Shown: positions 1-10,484 of the stretch, piece by piece
Layout: the number at the start of each line of letters is the position of its first letter
Numbering within the stretch: position 1 is the first letter of the stretch
DNA from: Paenibacillus sp. sptzw28
GTDB taxonomy: Bacteria > Bacillota > Bacilli > Paenibacillales > Paenibacillaceae
Length of the DNA: 62,500 nucleotides
NCBI RefSeq assembly: GCF_019550795.1
Contig: NZ_CP080545.1
Span: forward strand, 822,501 to 885,000
Direction of reading: 5' to 3'
The notes under the pieces: model-generated
The model's input: the letters and a program-made list of their open reading frames with translations, nothing else
The model's database searches: none
What the model was told of the DNA's origin: nothing
Made by a program: the position numbers and the translations under genes

Positions 1-956
<956 letters not shown>

Positions 957-959
957 TAC

Positions 960-981
960 GAACGTTCACCTGAACGTTCAC
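960..981 (+). repeat. Tandem palindromic decamer in the 23S-5S spacer
   Basis: The decamer GAACGTTCAC occurs twice (960-969 and 972-981), separated by CT. Each copy contains the perfect palindrome GAACGTTC. It lies directly after the predicted 23S 3' end. It may form part of the 23S processing stalk, but the partner upstream of 23S is outside the window, so its role is inferred only. Confidence 0.6.
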
Positions 982-1093
982 TTCGCACGCTGCTCCAGGT
1001 TAACGTAAGACTAAAGGGGTTTCACAACTGTTCGTATCCAGTTTTCAAGGCGCAACCGCTTTGAACTGATTTTTGACGCAACCAAAAATCCTG

Positions 1094-1210
1094 TTTGGTG
1101 GCGATGGCGGAGGGGAACCACGCGTTCCCATCCCGAACACGACCGTTAAGCCCTCCAGCGCCGATGGTACTTGGACCGCAGGGTCCTGGGAGAGTAGGAC
1201 GCTGCCAAGC
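1094..1210 (+). rRNA. rrf: 5S ribosomal RNA
   Basis: The 117-nt segment starts TTTGGTGGCG and ends GCTGCCAAGC, and these ends pair to form the terminal 5S helix. The internal CCCATCCCGAACACG and the GGGAGAGTAGGAC segments are classical 5S loop B/C and D/E sequences. It is the last gene of the rrn operon and is followed immediately by an intrinsic terminator. The ends are set by helix pairing, accurate to one or two bases. Confidence 0.96.
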
Positions 1211-1216
1211 ACGAGA

Positions 1217-1250
1217 AACCGACTGCATTTTGCAGTCGGTTTTTTGTTGT
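1217..1250 (+). terminator. Intrinsic terminator of the rrn operon
   Basis: The stem pairs ACCGACTGCA with TGCAGTCGGT around a short T-rich loop and is followed by a run of T (TTTTTTGTTG). It begins seven bases after the 5S gene, as expected for the end of an rRNA operon. Confidence 0.93.
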
Positions 1251-1440
1251 TTCAGTTTGAGGTTCAGTCACCTTGCACATCAAGTAAAATGTTTCGGTAT
1301 ATATAATATTAAGGTAATTAACTATATGACCGACAAGGGCGGTCTTACCTGGAAAACCGGAGTCATAAACTTCGGTTTATTTATCAGGTATAAATGAGCC
1401 ATATCCGCCAAAGCTAATAAAGGAGTAATCAGCTATCCGC
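1251..1440. other. Intergenic gap between rrn terminator and ctsR promoter, no gene seen
   Basis: No convincing coding region or tRNA is visible. Two weak hairpins can be drawn: GACCG/CGGTC near 1328-1344, and AAACCG/CGGTTT near 1353-1378. Neither is followed by a T-run. Short frames crossing the 5S gene and this gap lack SD sequences. Confidence 0.5.
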
Positions 1441-1493
1441 TTGACCTTTTGGGAAAATTGCGTATAATAAAATTAAAGTCAAAGAAAGTCAAA
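1441..1493 (+). promoter_or_regulatory. SigA-type promoter with CtsR operator upstream of ctsR
   Basis: The -35 is TTGACC (1441-1446) and the -10 is TATAAT (1463-1468), with a 16-bp spacer. At the expected start site lies AGTCAAA-GAA-AGTCAAA (1477-1493), a perfect match to the CtsR heptad operator RGTCAAA-NAN-RGTCAAA. A further palindrome, GTCAATTTGAC (1494-1504), and two inverted half-heptads (TTTGACT, TTTGACA up to 1518) continue the site. Binding there would block initiation, so the operon is predicted to be autorepressed by CtsR and induced by heat or protein damage. A weaker promoter (TTGACA 1513-1518, TATTAG 1535-1540) may also exist. Confidence 0.9.
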
Positions 1494-1575
1494 GTCAATT
1501 TGACTAAATACTTTGACATTTTGATTTTACGGCTTATTAGCCGTTGTTGTTTGGCAACTTAGGGAGGTTGGCGAA

Positions 1576-2037
1576 ATGCGCAACATTTCCGATCTCATTG
1601 AGCAGTACTTGAAGCATATGCTACAGGAAAGCCCCGATGGCGCGGTTGAATTGCAGCGGAATGACTTGGCGGACCGGTTCTCTTGCGTTCCATCGCAAAT
1701 CAATTACGTAATCAGCACCCGGTTTACGTTGGAAAAAGGCTATTTTGTCGAGAGTAAACGAGGCGGCGGCGGATATATTAGAATTCAACGCGTCGAACTC
1801 CCTACGTTAACTGCAATTCAGGGACACATTGCTCAGACAATCGGCGACCAGGTGGATCAGTGTGCTGCGGAAGGGCTTATTTATCAACTGGAGGAATCGC
1901 AGCTTATATCGAAACGGGAGGCAAAGCTGCTTCGTGCCGCGATATCCCGTGAATCGATTGCTGTGAAGCTTCCCCTCCGTGATGAAATCCGAGCGAGGCT
2001 TCTGAAAGCGATGCTTATAACGCTGCTCGTCAAGTGA
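1576..2037 (+). CDS. ctsR: Transcriptional repressor CtsR
   Basis: CtsR is the class III heat-shock repressor of Firmicutes. It binds heptad operators of clp genes and is inactivated by heat and by the McsB/ClpC machinery. The protein has 153 residues, the normal family length. It has an N-terminal helix-turn-helix (about residues 25-50) and the winged glycine-rich loop R62-GGGG-YIRI, which is the heat-sensing tip of the wing. The ATG has a good SD (AGGGAGG) nine bases upstream. It is the first gene of the ctsR-mcsA-mcsB-clpC operon, directly behind a CtsR box, so autoregulation is expected. Confidence 0.96.
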   Translation: MRNISDLIEQYLKHMLQESPDGAVELQRNDLADRFSCVPSQINYVISTRFTLEKGYFVESKRGGGGYIRIQRVELPTLTAIQGHIAQTIGDQVDQCAAEGLIYQLEESQLISKREAKLLRAAISRESIAVKLPLRDEIRARLLKAMLITLLVK

Positions 2038-2081
2038 AGCTGCGCGAGTTGTGGCCTTTGTAAGAGGAGGGATAGTACGGA

Positions 2082-2603
2082 ATGCTTTGTCAGGAATGCG
2101 GCAAGAAGCCGTCTACACTTCATTTTACGAAAATTGTGAATGGAGAGAAAACGGAGTTTCACATTTGCGAATCATGCGCACGAGAAAGAGGAGAAGGAAT
2201 TCCGGGTACTGCCAATGGTTTTTCGATCCACAGTTTATTATCCGGACTCCTCGACTTTGAGCCTGGCAGCGGTGTAAACAGCTTTGGCGCAAAGCCGCAG
2301 CAGTTGCGTTGTGAGAAATGCGGCCTTACCTACACCCAGTTCAGTAAGATGGGGCGGTTCGGCTGCAGTAATTGTTATACGCAGTTTGGCAGTAAGCTTG
2401 ACCCTATACTCAAACGCGTGCATGGCAATTCCATGCATATCGGAAAAATTCCGAAACGCACCGGCGGACAAATCCAACTTAAGCGTGAGATCGAGGAGCT
2501 AAGGCGGGAATTGCAAAATCGAATCGAACACGAAGAGTTCGAGAACGCGGCGCAAATACGCGACCGGATTCGCGAGTTGGAGCAAAAAGTCGCAGATGCC
2601 TAA
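2082..2603 (+). CDS. mcsA: Zinc-binding McsB activator McsA
   Basis: McsA stimulates the arginine kinase McsB and links it to CtsR and ClpC. The 173-residue protein carries several CxxC zinc-finger pairs: CQEC and CESC near the N-terminus, CEKC and CSNC around residues 78-100. The C-terminal coiled segment (about residues 138-170) is a UVR motif of the type that docks on ClpC. SD AAGAGGAGGG lies a few bases before the ATG. It is the second gene of the stress operon, 44 bp after ctsR. Confidence 0.95.
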   Translation: MLCQECGKKPSTLHFTKIVNGEKTEFHICESCARERGEGIPGTANGFSIHSLLSGLLDFEPGSGVNSFGAKPQQLRCEKCGLTYTQFSKMGRFGCSNCYTQFGSKLDPILKRVHGNSMHIGKIPKRTGGQIQLKREIEELRRELQNRIEHEEFENAAQIRDRIRELEQKVADA

Positions 2604-2631
2604 GCCGCGCCAATGGAAGGAGGAGTCGGTT

Positions 2632-3711
2632 TTGTCGAAGCGATCTTTTGTAGAAGAAGCATTAAGCGAGTGGATGAAAGGTACCGGTCCCGATTCGGAT
2701 ATCGTTATTAGCAGTCGGATCCGCATCGCCCGCAATCTCCGCAGCAATCCTTTCCCGCTTCTCGCTACCAATCAACAGGCGCGGGATGTAATGGATAAGC
2801 TGACATCTGTCGCTGCTTCAGGTAAACTAGATGAAATCGGCCGTTTCGAGACGATCGAGCTAGCTGACTTAAATGAGCTCGAACGAAGAGTTCTGGTCGA
2901 GAAGCATTTAATCAGTCCCAACCTTGCGAATGAATCGCGGTGCGGGGCGGTTATCCTGAGTGAGAACGAATCAGTCAGCATTATGGTTAATGAAGAGGAT
3001 CATTTGCGGATTCAATGCCTCTATCCGGGCTTTCAAATTAAAGAAGCTTGGGAATTGGCAAGCCGCATTGACGATAGCTTTGAAGAAGTGACCGATTATG
3101 CTTTTGACGAACGGCGAGGTTATTTGACAAGTTGTCCGACCAATGTCGGTACGGGCATTCGTTCTTCGGTCATGATGCATCTGCCTGGCCTTGTGCTGAC
3201 TCAGCAGATTAATCGGATATTGTCGGCTATTACGCAGGTAGGGCTGGCGGTTAGGGGAATTTACGGAGAAGGCAGCGAAGCGCTGGGGAATCTGTTTCAA
3301 ATATCGAACCAGATTACGCTCGGCCAATCCGAGTCTGAAATTATCGAAAATTTGCACAGCGTCGCCAAACAAATCATCGAACACGAGCGGGCGGCAAGGC
3401 AGCGTATGCTGGAAGAGTCGCAGGTGCGGCTTGAGGACCGGGTATTTCGCTCCTATGGGATTTTGTCGCATGCGACTATTATGGATACTAAGGAAGCGGC
3501 ACAGCGGCTCTCAGATGTCCGTCTTGGCGTGGATTTAGGGTTAATCGAAGGTGTGTCTCCGCAAGTGATGAATGAAATGATGGTATTGACGCAGCCCGGT
3601 TTCCTCCAACAGGTGTTCAATGAAAAAATGAGCCCTGAACAGAGAGATATCAGGCGTGCGGAACTTATACGACAGCAGTTACAAAGTAAATCCGATCATG
3701 GGGGTGTGTGA
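2632..3711 (+). CDS. mcsB: Protein-arginine kinase McsB
   Basis: McsB phosphorylates arginine residues of CtsR and misfolded proteins, marking them for ClpCP. The ATP-guanido phosphotransferase signatures are present: the NEEDH loop, and the SCPTNVGTG loop with the catalytic-site cysteine near residue 168. The C-terminal RDIRRA (from about residue 338) matches the RDxxRA phosphoarginine-sensing motif. The start chosen is TTG at 2632, because GGAAGGAGGAG lies eight bases upstream and the product then begins like its homologues (359 aa). An in-frame ATG at 2596 overlaps the mcsA stop and has no SD. Confidence 0.95.
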   Translation: MSKRSFVEEALSEWMKGTGPDSDIVISSRIRIARNLRSNPFPLLATNQQARDVMDKLTSVAASGKLDEIGRFETIELADLNELERRVLVEKHLISPNLANESRCGAVILSENESVSIMVNEEDHLRIQCLYPGFQIKEAWELASRIDDSFEEVTDYAFDERRGYLTSCPTNVGTGIRSSVMMHLPGLVLTQQINRILSAITQVGLAVRGIYGEGSEALGNLFQISNQITLGQSESEIIENLHSVAKQIIEHERAARQRMLEESQVRLEDRVFRSYGILSHATIMDTKEAAQRLSDVRLGVDLGLIEGVSPQVMNEMMVLTQPGFLQQVFNEKMSPEQRDIRRAELIRQQLQSKSDHGGV

Positions 3712-3713
3712 AC

Positions 3714-6167
3714 ATGATGTTTGGAAGATTCACGGAACGTGCACAGAAAGTGCTTGCATTGGCACAGGAAGAAGCTGTTCGTCTTGGTCACAATAATATC
3801 GGCACAGAGCATATTTTACTCGGGTTAAACCGTGAAGGGGAAGGCATCGCGGCGAAAGCGCTGATCGGGCTGGGCCTTAGCCTTGAGAAGATTCAGGATG
3901 AAGTCGAAACTTTGATTGGCCGCGGTCAAGAGCAGCCGACGAATATTGCCTATACGCCGCGCGCGAAGAAAGTGATCGAATTGTCAATGGATGAAGCGCG
4001 CAAACTGGGACACACGTATGTAGGTACCGAACATATCCTGCTCGGCCTCATCCGCGAAGGGGAAGGCGTTGCGGCCCGTGTGCTCAACAATCTTGGAATC
4101 AGTCTGAATAAAGCTCGTCAGCAGGTGCTACAGCTGCTTGGCAGCAGCGAAGCGGTGTCGAGCAGCCACGGCGCTCCGGCGAATGTGAGTACACCAACGC
4201 TTGATGGGCTCGCACGGGATTTGACTTCTTACGCTAAAGAAGGCAACCTCGACCCGGTAATCGGACGGAGCAAAGAAATTGAACGCGTCATTCAAGTGCT
4301 CAGCCGCCGGACTAAGAATAATCCGGTGCTTATCGGTGAGCCTGGCGTCGGTAAGACCGCTATTGCCGAGGGCTTGGCGCAGAAAATCATTGCCGGCGAA
4401 ATTCCTGAGACGCTTCGCGATAAACGCGTTATGACGCTCGATATGGGTTCTGTCGTTGCGGGCACCAAGTACCGCGGTGAATTTGAAGACCGCTTGAAAA
4501 AAATCATGGACGAGATTCGGCAGGCCGGGAACATTGTTCTGTTCATCGACGAGCTGCATACGCTCATCGGGGCAGGCGGAGCCGAAGGCGCAATCGATGC
4601 ATCGAATATCTTGAAGCCGGCCCTTGCACGCGGCGAACTGCAATGTATTGGTGCGACGACGCTTGATGAATACCGTAAATATATTGAGAAGGATGCCGCT
4701 TTGGAGCGTCGTTTCCAGCCGATTACGGTCGATCAGCCGACGCCTGAAGAAGCGATCCAAATTCTGCACGGGCTGCGCGATCGATATGAAGCGCATCACC
4801 GAGTCAAAATTACAGACGAAGCGATCGAGCAAGCGGTGAAGCTGTCCGACCGTTACATCACGGATCGTTTCCTGCCCGACAAAGCGATCGATTTGATTGA
4901 TGAGGCCAGCTCGAAAGTACGCCTCAAATCATACACGGTACCGCCTAATCTTAAGCAGTTGGAAAACCGCCTTGAGGATATCCGTAAGGAGAAGGACTCG
5001 GCAGTTCAGAGCCAAGAGTTTGAGAAAGCGGCAGCGCTTCGCGATACCGAGCAAAAAATTCGCGAAGAGCTCGATGTAACGAAGAATCAATGGAAAGAAA
5101 AACAGGGGCGCACCGATTCCGAAGTAACTCCGGAAGATATTGCGCAGGTGGTCGCAAGCTGGACTGGAATTCCTGTGAGCAAGCTGGCGGAGGAAGAAAC
5201 GCAGCGTCTGCTTAAGATGGAGGACATTCTTCATGACCGGGTAATCGGTCAGGACGAGGCGGTTAAGGCAGTATCCCGCGCTATTCGCCGGGCTCGCGCC
5301 GGGCTGAAGGATCCGAAGCGGCCGATGGGCTCGTTCATCTTCCTCGGGCCGACCGGTGTCGGGAAGACGGAGCTCGCACGTGCGCTGGCTGAAGCGATGT
5401 TTGGCGATGAGAATGCAGTTATTCGCATCGATATGTCGGAGTATATGGAGAAGCATTCGACGTCGCGACTTGTCGGCGCTCCTCCCGGGTATGTCGGTTA
5501 TGAGGAAGGCGGGCAGTTGACCGAGAAAGTACGCCGCAAGCCGTATTCGGTCGTCCTGCTTGACGAAATCGAGAAGGCCCATCCCGAAGTGTTCAACATC
5601 TTGCTCCAGGTGCTTGAGGATGGCCGTTTGACGGACTCCAAGGGCCGTGTGGTTGATTTCCGCAATACGCTCATCATCATGACATCCAACGTCGGGGCAG
5701 ACCAAATCAAACGCAATACGTCGCTTGGCTTTACAGCGGCGCAGGATGCCGGACGCGACTTCAATATCATGAAAGATAAGGTATTGGCTGAACTCAAGAA
5801 AAGCTTCCGTCCGGAGTTCTTGAACCGGATTGATGAGACAATCGTATTCCATTCGCTCGAACAGGAGCATATCGCGCAAATTGTGACGCTTATGTCCGAC
5901 GAGCTTCGTAAACGGCTGCGCGAGCAGGAAGTCGACTTCTCACTCACAGACTCCGCCAAAGCGTTTCTGGCTAAGGAAGGGTTCGATCCGCAGTACGGTG
6001 CAAGACCTCTTCGCCGGGCGATTCAGAAGCACATCGAAGACCGTTTGTCCGAGGATCTGCTGCTTGGTAACATCTCCAAAGGAGATACGCTCACGATTGA
6101 TGAGAAAGACGGCGGGTTGACGGTTACGCACACCCAGCCGGTTGCCGGAGAACCTGCAACAAAGTAA
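3714..6167 (+). CDS. clpC: ATP-dependent Clp protease ATP-binding subunit ClpC
   Basis: ClpC is the Hsp100 unfoldase that feeds ClpP and, with McsB, degrades phosphoarginine-tagged proteins. The 817-residue protein has two N-terminal Clp repeats (about 1-150), AAA1 with Walker [10 protein letters not shown] near residue 208 and Walker B LFIDELH, the middle/UVR domain (about 415-475), and AAA2 with GPTGVGKTE near residue 545 and [10 protein letters not shown]. The start at ATG 3714 is preferred: GGGGGTG lies seven bases upstream and the product begins [12 protein letters not shown] as in homologues. The mcsB stop is only two bases upstream, indicating translational coupling. Confidence 0.97.
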   Translation: MMFGRFTERAQKVLALAQEEAVRLGHNNIGTEHILLGLNREGEGIAAKALIGLGLSLEKIQDEVETLIGRGQEQPTNIAYTPRAKKVIELSMDEARKLGHTYVGTEHILLGLIREGEGVAARVLNNLGISLNKARQQVLQLLGSSEAVSSSHGAPANVSTPTLDGLARDLTSYAKEGNLDPVIGRSKEIERVIQVLSRRTKNNPVLIGEPGVGKTAIAEGLAQKIIAGEIPETLRDKRVMTLDMGSVVAGTKYRGEFEDRLKKIMDEIRQAGNIVLFIDELHTLIGAGGAEGAIDASNILKPALARGELQCIGATTLDEYRKYIEKDAALERRFQPITVDQPTPEEAIQILHGLRDRYEAHHRVKITDEAIEQAVKLSDRYITDRFLPDKAIDLIDEASSKVRLKSYTVPPNLKQLENRLEDIRKEKDSAVQSQEFEKAAALRDTEQKIREELDVTKNQWKEKQGRTDSEVTPEDIAQVVASWTGIPVSKLAEEETQRLLKMEDILHDRVIGQDEAVKAVSRAIRRARAGLKDPKRPMGSFIFLGPTGVGKTELARALAEAMFGDENAVIRIDMSEYMEKHSTSRLVGAPPGYVGYEEGGQLTEKVRRKPYSVVLLDEIEKAHPEVFNILLQVLEDGRLTDSKGRVVDFRNTLIIMTSNVGADQIKRNTSLGFTAAQDAGRDFNIMKDKVLAELKKSFRPEFLNRIDETIVFHSLEQEHIAQIVTLMSDELRKRLREQEVDFSLTDSAKAFLAKEGFDPQYGARPLRRAIQKHIEDRLSEDLLLGNISKGDTLTIDEKDGGLTVTHTQPVAGEPATK

Positions 6168-6183
6168 TAGATGTATAGTTTTT

Positions 6184-6254
6184 CCCTTGCATAAACTCCC
6201 CCTGAACGCTGTAAAGCGGAATCGAGGGAGATTATGCAAGGGTTTTTTGCTTTT
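6184..6254 (+). terminator. Intrinsic terminator of the ctsR-clpC operon
   Basis: A long stem pairs CCCTTGCATAA (from 6184) with TTATGCAAGGG (ending 6242). It encloses an inner CTCCC/GGGAG stem and is followed by TTTTTTGCTTTT. It separates clpC from radA, so radA is probably a separate transcription unit. Confidence 0.93.
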
Positions 6255-6356
6255 AGACAGGAAACCGGGTAGGTCGGTAAATGCATAGAGGGTTTATCCC
6301 GCCCGGTATAAATGGTAAACTTTCATTGAACCCATATTTGTTATAAGGAGCCCTTC

Positions 6357-7724
6357 ATGGCAAAACTTAAAATAAAGTTCGCATGTACCGAGTGCGGAAA
6401 TGAATCGCCAAAATGGCTCGGAAAATGTCCGGGCTGTGGATCCTGGAATACGATGGTCGAGGAAAAGGAAACGGTGGTGAAGACCGCAGGTATGAGTTCG
6501 CCGCTTATTCAGATGAAAGAAAAGCCGCGTTCAATCATACATATAGATAACGGTCAGGAGCAGCGCATCGAGACAACGCTTCAGGAGCTTAACCGTGTCC
6601 TTGGCGGAGGCGTCGTTCCGGGGTCGCTGATCCTCGTAGGGGGCGATCCGGGAATCGGCAAATCGACGCTGCTGTTGCAAACGTCGCATGCACTCGCATC
6701 CATGGCGCTGACTGTGCTCTATATTTCCGGCGAGGAATCGGTACGGCAAACGCGGCTGCGGGCAGACAGGCTGGGTGCGCTCACTGAATCGTTATACGTG
6801 CTGTGCGAAACCAACATGGAACAAATCAATGATGCAATCGAATCCGTACAGCCGGATTTTCTCGTGATAGACTCTATCCAGACCGTTTACGATCCGAACG
6901 TGCCTTCCGCTCCCGGGAGCGTCTCTCAAGTGAGGGAATGTACGGCGCACTTCATGAGGGTGGCCAAGATTAAAGGCATCGCAACCGTGCTTGTAGGGCA
7001 CGTTACCAAGGAAGGGGCAATAGCAGGGCCGAGGCTGCTGGAGCATATGGTAGATTGTGTTCTCTATTTTGAAGGAGAACGGCATCATTCTTACAGGCTC
7101 CTGCGGGCGGTGAAGAACCGGTTTGGCTCAACCAACGAAATCGGAATCTTCGAAATGGGTGAGCTCGGATTGCGGGAAGTAAGCAATCCTTCGGAGCTAT
7201 TCTTATCCGAACGGCCGCTCGGCGTCTCGGGGTCAACCGTTGTCGCGAGCATGGAGGGAACGCGGCCTGTCTTGGTAGAGCTTCAGGCCCTTGTGGCAAC
7301 TACGAATTTCCCATCCCCGCGCCGGATGTCGACGGGTTTCGATCATAATCGAATGGCGCTCATCATTGCGGTACTGGAGAAAAGGATGGGAATGTTCCTG
7401 CAGACGCAGGACGCATATTTAAATGTGGCTGGCGGTGTGAAGCTGGATGAACCGGCTGTCGATCTGGCGGCTGCGGTCAGCATTGCATCAAGCTTTCGGG
7501 ATGCGCCAACCAGGCCGTTCGACGTCGTATTCGGAGAAATCGGTTTGACCGGCGAAGTACGTGCCGTTTCACGAGCGGAGCAAAGGGTAAAGGAAGCGCA
7601 TAAGCTTGGATTTAAACGGGTAATTATGCCGGAGAAGAGCTTAAAGGGCTGGAGCCCGCCTTCCGGCATTGAAATTATCGGAGTCGAGACGGTCTCAGAA
7701 GCCCTCTCGGCAGCTTTCGGATAG
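6357..7724 (+). CDS. radA: DNA repair helicase-like ATPase RadA
   Basis: RadA (Sms) is a RecA-related ATPase that processes branched recombination intermediates. The 455-residue protein begins with a C4 zinc finger (C10, C13, C24, C27), followed by the RecA fold with Walker [10 protein letters not shown] (96-104). The family-specific KNRFG motif lies near residue 252. The C-terminal part is the Lon-protease-like domain. The ATG at 6357 is preceded by ATAAGGAGCCC. As in other Firmicutes it lies just upstream of disA, with ten bases between the genes. Confidence 0.97.
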   Translation: MAKLKIKFACTECGNESPKWLGKCPGCGSWNTMVEEKETVVKTAGMSSPLIQMKEKPRSIIHIDNGQEQRIETTLQELNRVLGGGVVPGSLILVGGDPGIGKSTLLLQTSHALASMALTVLYISGEESVRQTRLRADRLGALTESLYVLCETNMEQINDAIESVQPDFLVIDSIQTVYDPNVPSAPGSVSQVRECTAHFMRVAKIKGIATVLVGHVTKEGAIAGPRLLEHMVDCVLYFEGERHHSYRLLRAVKNRFGSTNEIGIFEMGELGLREVSNPSELFLSERPLGVSGSTVVASMEGTRPVLVELQALVATTNFPSPRRMSTGFDHNRMALIIAVLEKRMGMFLQTQDAYLNVAGGVKLDEPAVDLAAAVSIASSFRDAPTRPFDVVFGEIGLTGEVRAVSRAEQRVKEAHKLGFKRVIMPEKSLKGWSPPSGIEIIGVETVSEALSAAFG

Positions 7725-7733
7725 AGGGGGCAG

Positions 7734-8813
7734 ATGATGAAGGAGCCGAATCAATTAGAAATTATGAACCAGCTGCTGCAAATGGTTGCGCCTGGCACGG
7801 CTTTTCGGGAAGGACTGGATAATGTACTCCGGGCCAAGACCGGAGCCCTGATCGTCGTAGGCTACAGTCCGGAAGTGATGGAAGTGGTGGACGGCGGATT
7901 TTCCATCAATTGCGATTTTTCCCCCAATTATTTGTACGAGCTTGCAAAGATGGACGGCGCCATTATTTTGAGCGAAGATCGCAAGCGCATTTTGTATGCC
8001 AATACTCAGCTTATCCCGGACAGTTCCATTTCATCGATTGAGACGGGCATTCGTCACCGGACCGCTGAGCGCGTGGCCAAGCAGACCGGCAAGCTTGTAG
8101 TATCCATTTCTCAGCGACGCAACGTCATTACATTATATCAGGGGCAGCTGCGTTATTCGCTCAAGGAAATGGGCGTAATATTAACCAAGGCGAATCAGGC
8201 GATTCAAACGCTGGAAAAGTATAAAGCGGTTCTTAACCAGTCGTTCACCAATCTCTCCGCTCTCGAGTTTGAAGAACTCGTCACTTTGCATGAGGTGGCC
8301 CATGTTATCAAACGGGTGGAAATGGTAATCAGGGTAAAAATGGAAATTAAACGCTACGTAAACGAGCTTGGAACGGAAGGCAGGCTCATCAGCATGCAGA
8401 TGGAGGAGCTCGTCGGCGGCGTTGAAGAGGAAGCTTGGTTTCTCATCAAGGACTATGCCAAGGAAGCGCAGGAGGAGAAAATCCGTGATATTCGCGCCGG
8501 AATTCGCAAACTCAGCTCCGACGAACTGCTTGATCTCACACAAATAATTAAGCATCTGGGTTATACCGGCATGAGCATCGCTTCCGAAGAAATGGTAGCC
8601 CCAAGGGGGTACAGACTTCTCAGCCGAATTCCGCGTTTGCCTGCCGTGATCATGAATAATTTGGTGGACCGGTTTGAAAATTTACCGCACATATTAATGG
8701 CGACGATCGAAGAATTGGATTCCGTAGACGGAATCGGCGAGGTCCGCGCCCGGGCCATAAAAGAGGGACTCAAGAGGATTCAAGAACAGATGTTCATTGA
8801 CAGACATATTTAA
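7734..8813 (+). CDS. disA: DNA integrity scanning diadenylate cyclase DisA
   Basis: DisA makes cyclic di-AMP from two ATP and scans DNA for branched structures, pausing synthesis when it meets damage. The 359-residue protein has the N-terminal DAC domain with the catalytic DGA (MDGAIIL, about residue 75) and RHRTAE (from about residue 107). A helical linker follows, and the C-terminal HhH DNA-binding segment includes [15 protein letters not shown]. Two ATGs are adjacent (7734, 7737); the SD AGAGGGGG fits 7737 slightly better, so the start may shift by one codon. It is coupled to radA. Confidence 0.96.
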   Translation: MMKEPNQLEIMNQLLQMVAPGTAFREGLDNVLRAKTGALIVVGYSPEVMEVVDGGFSINCDFSPNYLYELAKMDGAIILSEDRKRILYANTQLIPDSSISSIETGIRHRTAERVAKQTGKLVVSISQRRNVITLYQGQLRYSLKEMGVILTKANQAIQTLEKYKAVLNQSFTNLSALEFEELVTLHEVAHVIKRVEMVIRVKMEIKRYVNELGTEGRLISMQMEELVGGVEEEAWFLIKDYAKEAQEEKIRDIRAGIRKLSSDELLDLTQIIKHLGYTGMSIASEEMVAPRGYRLLSRIPRLPAVIMNNLVDRFENLPHILMATIEELDSVDGIGEVRARAIKEGLKRIQEQMFIDRHI

Positions 8814-9022
8814 ATCCCATACAATGTGAGAATGCGGACATTCGCTCGGTTCTTTCGTACAGTGATTGGAAGAATCTTTCACCGTCGCAAAGACGGCACA
8901 GAACTTGGGCGCATGGTTCACCGTTAACGATTGCGTTAAGGGTGCAGGCCGTTTTCTTGCCGTTTGCCGTTATTACTGCAATAAGTGGTTTTGGGGCATA
9001 GTAAAGATGAGGTGGAGCAAAA

Positions 9023-9781
9023 ATGATTACAAAGTCGATACCGAGTCTTTTTACGGTGGCGAATCTATTTTTAGGTATTGTCGCCATCATTCTCGTGTTT
9101 CCTGACAACGCAAAACCGGAAATAGCCGCGATGATGGTAATTATCGCGATGCTGATGGATGGGGTGGATGGCCGTGTAGCTCGCGCGCTGAATGCGCAAA
9201 GCGAGTTCGGGAAAGAGCTGGATTCACTTTCCGACGTTATCTCGTTCGGAGTCGCACCGGCTTTTATTATGTATAGCGTAGCATTCCAAGAGCTTAATGC
9301 GGCAGTTGCCTGGATTATAACGGCGCTGTTTCCGATATGCGGGGCGCTTCGGCTTGCCCGGTTCAATGTTATTTCTGGCATGCCGGGATATTTCATCGGG
9401 CTGCCGATTCCAGCTGCCGGGGGCGTACTGGCGACGTTGGCGCTCTTTCATAATGAAATCGTCATACCTGTATTGATGGCCAGCACGCTTGTTCTTTCCT
9501 TTCTAATGGTAAGCACCATTAAGTACCCGAATTTCAAGAAGCTAGGCATTCCCAGAAATGCAGTCTGGGTTGTTCCCATTATTGTAGCTGTAGCAGTTGT
9601 CTTGGGCATTCTGTTTCCCCACCATTTGTCTAAAATCATCTTCATCCCGCTTGTACTGTACGCACTTTACGGCCTAAAAAAAAACGTTGATAGGCGTCTC
9701 CCTTTTTCAGGACGGAAGCGCAAGCGGCGTAAAGAAGCACTGTTGAATGAAGAACCGATTCCTTCTGAACACAGTGCCTAA
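9023..9781 (+). CDS. pssA: CDP-diacylglycerol--serine O-phosphatidyltransferase
   Basis: The enzyme condenses CDP-diacylglycerol with L-serine to phosphatidylserine, the precursor of phosphatidylethanolamine, in the membrane. The 252-residue protein shows the CDP-alcohol phosphotransferase signature D49-G50-x2-A53-R54-x8-G63-x3-D67-x3-D71, whose aspartates bind metal. About six to eight hydrophobic membrane segments and a basic C-terminal tail follow. SD AGGTGGAG is six bases before the ATG. It ends at a strong terminator. In B. subtilis this gene is not between disA and yacL, so its place here is a lineage difference. The substrate (serine rather than glycerol-3-phosphate) is inferred from overall resemblance to PssA. 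Confidence 0.85.
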   Translation: MITKSIPSLFTVANLFLGIVAIILVFPDNAKPEIAAMMVIIAMLMDGVDGRVARALNAQSEFGKELDSLSDVISFGVAPAFIMYSVAFQELNAAVAWIITALFPICGALRLARFNVISGMPGYFIGLPIPAAGGVLATLALFHNEIVIPVLMASTLVLSFLMVSTIKYPNFKKLGIPRNAVWVVPIIVAVAVVLGILFPHHLSKIIFIPLVLYALYGLKKNVDRRLPFSGRKRKRRKEALLNEEPIPSEHSA

Positions 9782-9793
9782 GGAATAAAAATG

Positions 9794-9842
9794 AAAAACC
9801 GCACGGTCTATCCGATAAGGGATAAGCCGGGCGGTTTTTTTG
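9794..9842. terminator. Bidirectional intrinsic terminator after pssA
   Basis: AAAAACCGC (from 9794) pairs with GCGGTTTTT (to about 9841), with an inner TATCC/GGATA stem. T-runs are available on both strands, so it can end pssA from the left and the convergent small gene at 9903-10298 from the right. Confidence 0.88.
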
Positions 9843-9902
9843 AATTATTATCACTGTTACTTTGATTGTTCTATATCTCTACCGTAAAACGAATAAGCGG
9901 CG

Positions 9903-10298
9903 CTAGGTTAGGTTAAATAAGCCAAGGGTATTACATTTACCGGACTCGTGCGCGACGACATCATCGAGCTGAATATCGAGCAGGTTGCACATCGCGGACA
10001 TGTAAAAGAGGTTACGTCCGAGCTCGTTTTTAATGGCGTCTCTGCAAAGCTCGCAGAGATGACCATTGATGTGATGGTGAAGCGCGATTTTCGCCTGTTC
10101 AAGATTAATCTCGTCTGTAAATTCCTGTTTTCGGGCATTTAGTTCGATACAACCGCATTCCGTAACGGATTTGGCAACGGCGCGATTAACGGAAGCGCCG
10201 GACTGGCCATATTTCGACAAAACATCAAGCAAGCTGCGATGACGCAGCAGCAGTTCGGATACTTGCTGCTGAAATTGCTCCAACGTTGGGGCGCTCAT
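9903..10298 (-). CDS. Conserved Bacillales hypothetical protein with paired cysteines
   Basis: The function is not recognised. The 131-residue soluble protein has an N-terminal helical part (QVSELLLRHRSLLDVLSK). It has a conserved-looking NRAVAKSVTECGC stretch with C48 and C50, a HLCELC pair (C82, C85), and further cysteines at 104 and 122, suggesting metal binding. From memory, close relatives in Bacillales are annotated as DUF1573-type proteins, but I am unsure of that label. The start is ATG (complement of 10296-10298) because GAGGTGG lies five bases upstream; an upstream in-frame GTG is inside the SD. It is the only reverse-strand gene before gerD. Confidence 0.75.
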   Translation of the reverse strand: MSAPTLEQFQQQVSELLLRHRSLLDVLSKYGQSGASVNRAVAKSVTECGCIELNARKQEFTDEINLEQAKIALHHHINGHLCELCRDAIKNELGRNLFYMSAMCNLLDIQLDDVVAHESGKCNTLGLFNLT

Positions 10299-10484
10299 CA
10301 ATTCCACCTCATTTCTGGAATGGCAGTGCTATCCTTATTATAAGCTTCGCCGCCCCGTATTTCAAAACCGATTTTCCTGAATTGTCCACTTTACTCCCTT
10401 CGTTAATAAATTCTAATGCTTTCCTCGTCCTCTACGATTAACCAGTGAAAAATTGGAACATAATTGTAATGGAGGTGGATTTAT

